DNA of 64,000 bases from Deinococcus frigens DSM 12807. GTDB lineage: Bacteria; Deinococcota; Deinococci; Deinococcales; Deinococcaceae. The notes below the pieces were generated by a model. It was not told where the DNA came from and searched no databases. It saw only the letters and a program-made list of their open reading frames with translations. Shown piece after piece: positions 59,661 through 64,000 of the stretch (its first letter is position 1; the number at the start of each line of letters is the position of its first letter). Location: positions 1 through 64,000 of the forward strand of contig NZ_JNIW01000008.1 of NCBI RefSeq assembly GCF_000701425.1. The letters run 5' to 3'. The translations under genes were made by a program, and so were the position numbers.

Positions 59661-61000
59661 GGCGTTTTCCCTCCTTCAGTAGCTGGGCCTGAACCCTGGG
59701 CAAACACGGAGCCTGCCGCCGCTACCGGGCCGGGCAACGGCAGGCGCACCAGCAGTTCCAGCGGCTGGCCAGGAATGGCGCGCACCTCCAGGCTGCCGCC
59801 CACGCTCTCCAGGCGCTCGCGCATGCCGCTCAGGCCGCAGCCGGGTTGCAGGTTGCGGGTGCCGTGTCCGTCGTCGCGGGTATGCAGAGTCAGACTCCGT
59901 GCCCCGCCGTCACGGTCCGCGACGCAGGCAAAGTCCAGCCACACCTGCCGCGCCCCGGCATGCCGCACGGCGTTGGTCAGGCCCTCCTGCACGGTCCGCA
60001 GCAGCACCTGCGACTGCACCGGACACGGCACGCTGAAGCCGGGCGAGAAACTCAGGTGGAAGGGCAGGGACGCCGCGCGGGCCAGCGCCTCGATCTCGGC
60101 CCGGACATCACAGGGGGCAGCCTCCCGCATGCCGCGTACAGCGGTGCGCACGTCTCCCAGCAGCGTGCGGGCCAGCGTTCCGGCCTGCTCCACATGCCCC
60201 CGGGCCGGGCTGGGCGGCAGCAGATGCAGCGCCACTTGCAGGTTCATCCCCAGCGCGGTCAGGTGGTGGCCCATCAGGTCGTGCAGCTCGCGCGAGATCT
60301 GAAGGCGTTCGGCCTGACGGCTGGCTTCGGCCAGCAGCGCGCGCGTGGCCCGCAGTTCATCCACCACCTCGGCCAGTTGCCGCCTGGCCCTGATCTCGCG
60401 CACGGCGGTCTGCGCGGTGGTCACGGCAAACAGTTGAAAGCACAGGTAGCCGGTCCCGTAGGACCACGCGTCCGGCGCACTCCAGTACGTCAGGTAGATG
60501 GTCATCAGCCCCACGGTCTGGGCGGCCACCCACACCAGCGCCCAGCGCACCGGGACGATTACCGCCACCTGGGCCGCGATCACCAGCAGCAGCCCGGCCA
60601 GCACGCTGTTGCCGTCCAGCAGTTCGTTGCCCAGCAGCGCCAGCACCGATTCCAGCGCTGCCAGAGACAGCGCCAGCCGCTGCCATTTCAGGCCATCCGG
60701 CAATGAGGTCGCCGTGACGAACACCACCAGAAAACCCAGCATGACCAGCACCCAGGGCAGCAGTTCCCCCTGGGTCAGTCCCTCCCGGCTGGGCGGGGCC
60801 AGCAGCGAATGCGCCAGCAGCACCGTCCACAGCAGCACGCCAGTCCAGCGAATACCGCGCCGGATCTCGGCCAGCGGCGCGGCGGGAAGGGGGGGCGCTG
60901 CCGGGGCACCTATGAGCGAAAACCAGCGCCGTGCAGCACGCTTGACCTGGCCTGTCGGGGAGCTGGACGGAGCAACCGGAGGAGGAAGCAGAACAGTCAT
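59657..61000 (-). CDS. NarL/DesK-type sensor histidine kinase
   Basis: A 447-residue membrane kinase. Residues 40-210 hold about five or six hydrophobic segments with no large outside loop, so it may sense the membrane itself. The phospho-acceptor histidine is in ISRELHDLMGHHLTALGM (HisKA_3), the N box is LTNAVRHAGA and the G boxes are DDGHG and GCGLSGMRERLESVGG. A GAGG site precedes the ATG. Operon with the response regulator. Confidence 0.9.
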   Translation of the reverse strand: MTVLLPPPVAPSSSPTGQVKRAARRWFSLIGAPAAPPLPAAPLAEIRRGIRWTGVLLWTVLLAHSLLAPPSREGLTQGELLPWVLVMLGFLVVFVTATSLPDGLKWQRLALSLAALESVLALLGNELLDGNSVLAGLLLVIAAQVAVIVPVRWALVWVAAQTVGLMTIYLTYWSAPDAWSYGTGYLCFQLFAVTTAQTAVREIRARRQLAEVVDELRATRALLAEASRQAERLQISRELHDLMGHHLTALGMNLQVALHLLPPSPARGHVEQAGTLARTLLGDVRTAVRGMREAAPCDVRAEIEALARAASLPFHLSFSPGFSVPCPVQSQVLLRTVQEGLTNAVRHAGARQVWLDFACVADRDGGARSLTLHTRDDGHGTRNLQPGCGLSGMRERLESVGGSLEVRAIPGQPLELLVRLPLPGPVAAAGSVFAQGSGPATEGGKTP

Positions 61001-61247
61001 GGTGGCCTCGGCAGGGAGGAAGGAGGAAGGATCGTGGCCGGAAACACCGGCCCAGGGGCAACGGGGACGGCCAGAAGCGGCAACATCAGGTCCCGGGGAT
61101 CAGGTGCGAGGGAAGCGGGTGAATTGAGGGGGAAGACACCGTACTGTACGCGGGCGGCACCTGCCTGCTGCCCCTGTCTGCACCGGGTTCAAAGAGAGGA
61201 GCGGCCAGAACGGATCCGCGCTGGCCACCCACGTCCGTACCTTTGTG

Positions 61248-61934
61248 CTAGACGATGATCTCGCACAGCAGATCGCGGCTCAACGGCACCCAGCGGCCCG
61301 AGGCGTGCAGTTTCCTGGCCAGCGTATTGAAGGCGTAGGTGCAGCCCCTGGAAATCGCCTCACCGATGATCAGTTTGATCACACCCCGGATCGGACCTTT
61401 CAGGGCGGCCTTGAGCCAGCGCGGAGAGTGCTTGTATTTGTTGATCAGGTACACCAGCTTGTTGAACACCCAGTCGCTGACACCCTGGGCCGCCAGACCC
61501 GTGGCCACCGTTCCCTGAGCAGTCAGGCCCGTGATCACGAACGGCGCGCCGCCGTTGCCGCTCTGGCCTGCGGGAAGGGTCCGCAGTTCGGCGTAGCGGG
61601 GTGCGCCCGCCTCGACGGTCCCCAGCAGCATGACCGGCTCGCCTGCCGCAGTGGTGGCCTCCAGATAGCTGGTGGGCACGCCCGCCTCTTCCAGGGTGAC
61701 CTGCGAGAGGACACTCAGACCACGCGCCGCCGCGACGCCCAGCGTGCGGTCCTGGTTGGCCTGCGCGTCCGGCGACAGCGTCAGGGTGGCCGGGATTTCG
61801 GCTGTTTCGGCAGCCGCCGGGGCCGGGGCCGGCGCGCTGGTCAGCGGGGTCTGACCACAGGCGCTCAGGGTGATCATCAGGGACAGAAAGGCGGCGGTGG
61901 CGCTGCGGCGGACGGGGACAGTGGAATGGAACAT
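61248..61934 (-). CDS. Lipoprotein of unknown function, 228 aa
   Basis: The N-terminus is a lipoprotein signal (LSLMITLSACGQT, lipobox LSAC). A Pro/Ala linker follows and then a folded domain; the C-terminal part (SDWVFNKLVYLINKYKHSPRWLKAALKGPIRGVIKLIIGEAISRGCTYAFNTLARK) is basic and amphipathic, suggestive of membrane contact. GGAGG site 6 bases before the ATG. Not recognised. Confidence 0.78.
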   Translation of the reverse strand: MFHSTVPVRRSATAAFLSLMITLSACGQTPLTSAPAPAPAAAETAEIPATLTLSPDAQANQDRTLGVAAARGLSVLSQVTLEEAGVPTSYLEATTAAGEPVMLLGTVEAGAPRYAELRTLPAGQSGNGGAPFVITGLTAQGTVATGLAAQGVSDWVFNKLVYLINKYKHSPRWLKAALKGPIRGVIKLIIGEAISRGCTYAFNTLARKLHASGRWVPLSRDLLCEIIV

Positions 61935-62258
61935 GGTGGGCCTCCGGGAATGACGGGCGCGCGGGTCAGACGAGCGCTGCGCGCCGGGAGAGAAGAAGCG
62001 CTTCCGGGAATGACGTGAGGGGGACGGCGGAAGCAGAGGAAATCACCACAAAAGTCAGTTGGCTGACGCGGGTATCTGGACGAAGATCAACCTCCCTGAG
62101 CTGGAAACATGGGGCACAGACGGTCTGGACGCGCCAGAGAAGCTTTGTACAGAGGGGTCTCTAGGCACGGACTGGACAGATGAAATGGGTCCCGAATCGC
62201 GGGGGCGGCGCAGAATGAAGCCGCAGAATGAAACCGTGGCCCACGGCTTACCGAGTGC
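61935..62258. other. Intergenic region between lipoprotein and phospholipase genes
   Basis: About 320 bases. A 67-codon open frame on the plus strand lacks a start signal and protein-like composition. A 13-bp tandem duplication (62209-62221 and 62222-62234, CGCAGAATGAA core) lies near the phospholipase stop codon. Confidence 0.5.
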
Positions 62259-62984
62259 CTAGCGGTGCCACTTGAGCCAGCCGAACGCACTATTGACCGC
62301 GCTGTAATAGGCCTGCGCGGCGGCGTAGCAGCCAGGGCGGGCATACCAGCTCTTGGTGTTGCACAGGGAGCGCATATTCCTCAGGAAGGCCGAATCGGTC
62401 ATGGCCTTGTTGTAGGGCCAGTAGGCAACAGGACGGAGCTTGGGCAGATTGCGGTAGCCAAAATCATGCACGTTACAGGCGTTACGGAAAAAGGTGTTGT
62501 AGCCCAGGCCCAGACCCTTGGGGGCGCTACAGCCGTCGTAGTTCCAGTCCAGGCCGCTGTAGTTGGGCGAGCGCCGCTCGGCGAAATAATGGCTGATGCT
62601 GCCCCAGGCGACGCTCTGGGCATATCCCGCCTTGCCGGTGGCCTGTGCGCTCAGGCCCTCTGCCGGACCAGCCTGAAGGGCCAGCGCCTCGGCGTTCAGT
62701 CCCTCGTTGGGCAAACCGTAGGCTTCTTTCAGACCCTGGAGCAGCAGTGGATCGTTGGCATATTCCTTCAGGATGGCCTGGCTCTCGGCGTCTTGCAGTT
62801 CGGGGCGCGCGGCGAACTCGGCGATCTGCTCGGCCACCGACGGTCCTGCCGTGGCCACCGCTTCGGTGATGGCCACAGGGACAGGCGGCGTGCTGGCCGT
62901 TCCCCCCTGTGATCCGCAGGAGGTCAGCACCAGCGCGCCCAGCAACACAGAACCGAGTCCGAAATGAATCCCGGGGTATTTCAT
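62259..62984 (-). CDS. Prokaryotic phospholipase A2 lipoprotein
   Basis: A 241-residue exported lipase. A lipoprotein signal (LGALVLTSCGSQ) is followed by a 110-residue variable region and a C-terminal prokaryotic PLA2 domain with DGCSAPKGLG and the active-site motif ACNVHDFGYRN (His-Asp pair), as in Streptomyces PLA2. Four cysteines of the domain suggest two disulfides. AGGAGGT site 6 bases before the ATG. It would release fatty acids from phospholipids outside the cell membrane. Confidence 0.87.
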   Translation of the reverse strand: MKYPGIHFGLGSVLLGALVLTSCGSQGGTASTPPVPVAITEAVATAGPSVAEQIAEFAARPELQDAESQAILKEYANDPLLLQGLKEAYGLPNEGLNAEALALQAGPAEGLSAQATGKAGYAQSVAWGSISHYFAERRSPNYSGLDWNYDGCSAPKGLGLGYNTFFRNACNVHDFGYRNLPKLRPVAYWPYNKAMTDSAFLRNMRSLCNTKSWYARPGCYAAAQAYYSAVNSAFGWLKWHR

Positions 62985-63214
62985 GGTGGAACCTCCTGGA
63001 ACAGAGCTGGGGGCCATGCTGAAGTGCAAGGCGGGGCAAGGATCCGACAGTCTCTCGCCTCCCAACAGCGGCGACTGAACGCGACTGTGATGGGGCTGCG
63101 GTGGAGCTGTTGCGAAAGAACCGAACTGTGGAACTGATCAGAGCTTAGGCTTCGGCACCCCAGTTGCCCACTGCCGAAAGTCAGTGGAAAATTAAAGGAG
63201 GCTTTATATTTATC

Positions 63215-63607
63215 TCATTCTATTGGCAGAAGCGGCTGAGGCGCGAGCATCGGCACGCTCCAGATTTTCAACCCCTGTGCTTCCGCGCTGCCCACGCCCC
63301 GGTACTCCAGCGCCCACGCCACCAACGCTGGCTGAAAGAACAGCCTTGTTAGACGGGCGCGGTCCGAGTTCAGCCCGGAGGCGTCGCGGTGGGTCAGGTC
63401 CTGCAAGATATTGCCGGGAAACACCACCACAGAGAAGGCGGCCATGATCCAGCCCAGCCGCAGGCTGTCGGGAACCTGCGCCTGAAAATCCTGGTGCAAA
63501 AAGGTCAGGTGGCCGCTGCCCGCAAACGCGAGGGCCGCGCCCAGCAGCAGGCGGGCGGCATTCTGCGGAAAGGAGACTGCTGGAGTGATGGCGGGAGTGT
63601 GCCGCAA
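63215..63607 (-). CDS. DoxX-like membrane protein, apparently shortened inside
   Basis: A 130-residue protein with the DoxX family start (AARLLLGAALAFAGSGHLTFLHQDFQAQVPD) and later block (VVVFPGNILQDLTHRDASGLNSDRARLTRLFFQPALVAWAL). Between them the segment that normally carries the second membrane helix is missing, and the end (LEYRGVGSAEAQGL) looks unrelated to the family. It is probably a decayed or internally deleted gene, though still open. Confidence 0.6.
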   Translation of the reverse strand: MRHTPAITPAVSFPQNAARLLLGAALAFAGSGHLTFLHQDFQAQVPDSLRLGWIMAAFSVVVFPGNILQDLTHRDASGLNSDRARLTRLFFQPALVAWALEYRGVGSAEAQGLKIWSVPMLAPQPLLPIE

Positions 63608-63751
63608 CGCGCACGGCGGCCATCATTCCTTTGCTGTTCAGAGATGGACCGGATTTTATCAGCCTCCGACATACACTTTAGGGATGACCTTGATCCGCCC
63701 TTCAGGACTGGACGCCAGTTTCGCTTTCGCCTATACTCCGGCGGTGTTGTT

Positions 63752-64000
63752 ATGTTGCTAGCAGAAATCATCAGCGTGGGGACGGAACTGCTGTTCGGCG
63801 AGATTGTGGACAGCAACGCTGCGTTCCTGGCACGCGAGCTGGGCGCGCGGGGCGTCATCCTGCACCGCAAAACGGTGCTGGGCGACAACCTGGGGCGCGT
63901 CAGCGAGGCGATTGAGCTGGCCCTGTCGCGCGCCGATCTGGTGATCCTGGGCGGCGGGCTGGGGCCGACGGACGACGACCTGACCCGTGAATCCATTGCC
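63752..64000 (+). CDS. cinA: CinA family protein, N-terminal part (cut by window edge)
   Basis: The first 83 codons of competence/damage-inducible protein CinA: AEIISVGTELLFGEIVDSNAAFLARELGARG and the MoCF-like LGGGLGPTDDDLTRE. The full protein has an N-terminal molybdopterin-binding-like domain and a C-terminal NMN amidohydrolase. In Deinococcus cinA stands at the head of the cinA-ligT-recA operon; whether recA follows lies outside the window. A TATACT box (63732-63737) lies 14 bases before the ATG. Confidence 0.92.
   Translation, partial: MLLAEIISVGTELLFGEIVDSNAAFLARELGARGVILHRKTVLGDNLGRVSEAIELALSRADLVILGGGLGPTDDDLTRESIA

Noticed and set aside
62059..62262. Plus-strand frame of 67 codons between the lipoprotein and phospholipase genes
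   Set aside because: No promoter or ribosome site, composition not convincing, and it spans a short tandem repeat.

Overview
The window is GC-rich and gene-dense, and reads as a chromosomal segment of a Deinococcus species. Supporting points: many start codons sit 6-10 bases downstream of a TANNNT box with no Shine-Dalgarno sequence (leaderless genes, as established for Deinococcus); an IS4-type transposase remnant of Deinococcus type lies at the left edge; there is a DUF1844 protein, a C-H-H type CsoR of the kind known from Thermus, and a carotenoid-desaturase-like gene. No rRNA, tRNA or CRISPR array was seen. About 60 protein-coding loci are supported, nearly all housekeeping or metabolic.

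Layout. 1-3.5 kb: transposase tail, M20 peptidase, galE, secreted LysM-NlpC/P60 hydrolase. 3.9-11.3 kb: family 4 uracil-DNA glycosylase, DUF1844, dtd, dnaX, histidine phosphatase, malic enzyme, thioesterase. 11.4-19.7 kb: YihY membrane protein, secreted unknown, Na+/H+ antiporter, hisA, glycosyltransferase, DUF4127, two small membrane-anchored proteins. 19.8-30.2 kb: a P5C-dehydrogenase-like paralogue, cold shock protein, gamma carbonic anhydrase, unknown, SDR, recG, phosphotransferase, GAF-HD protein. 30.8-40 kb: rsmB-like methyltransferase, deoD, AlaX-like editing protein, DsbA-like thiol protein (damaged), GGDEF protein (frameshifted), trpBA, gluQ. 40.1-46.8 kb: TSUP permease, msrA, MgtC, then a proline catabolic cluster (GntR regulator, proline dehydrogenase, small unknown, NmrA-like, P5C dehydrogenase). 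47-55 kb: subtilase lipoprotein, CrtI/CrtD-like desaturase with UbiA prenyltransferase, DUF808, monoacylglycerol-lipase-like hydrolase, OsmC, two tandem P-loop proteins. 55.3-64 kb: ilvA with an attenuator-like leader, csoR-copZ, a decayed copA, a NarL-type two-component system, a lipoprotein and a secreted phospholipase A2, a shortened DoxX-like gene, and the start of cinA.

I did not find an obviously new multi-gene system. The more unusual content is small-scale: (1) two MITE-like elements with the same ends and a matching internal hairpin of different sequence; (2) a composite palindromic repeat placed in frame inside a histidine phosphatase gene; (3) repeated imperfect tandem duplications of about 15 bp, in three places in frame and encoding pentapeptide repeats; (4) an amber codon exactly between signal peptide and mature part of a DsbA-like protein; (5) a C8 tract that splits a GGDEF protein; (6) a leaderless 14-codon ORF plus terminator before ilvA; (7) paired CsoR-type operators flanking copZ and a copA pseudogene; (8) a T-TTA-AAG slip site in dnaX followed by an immediate -1 stop.
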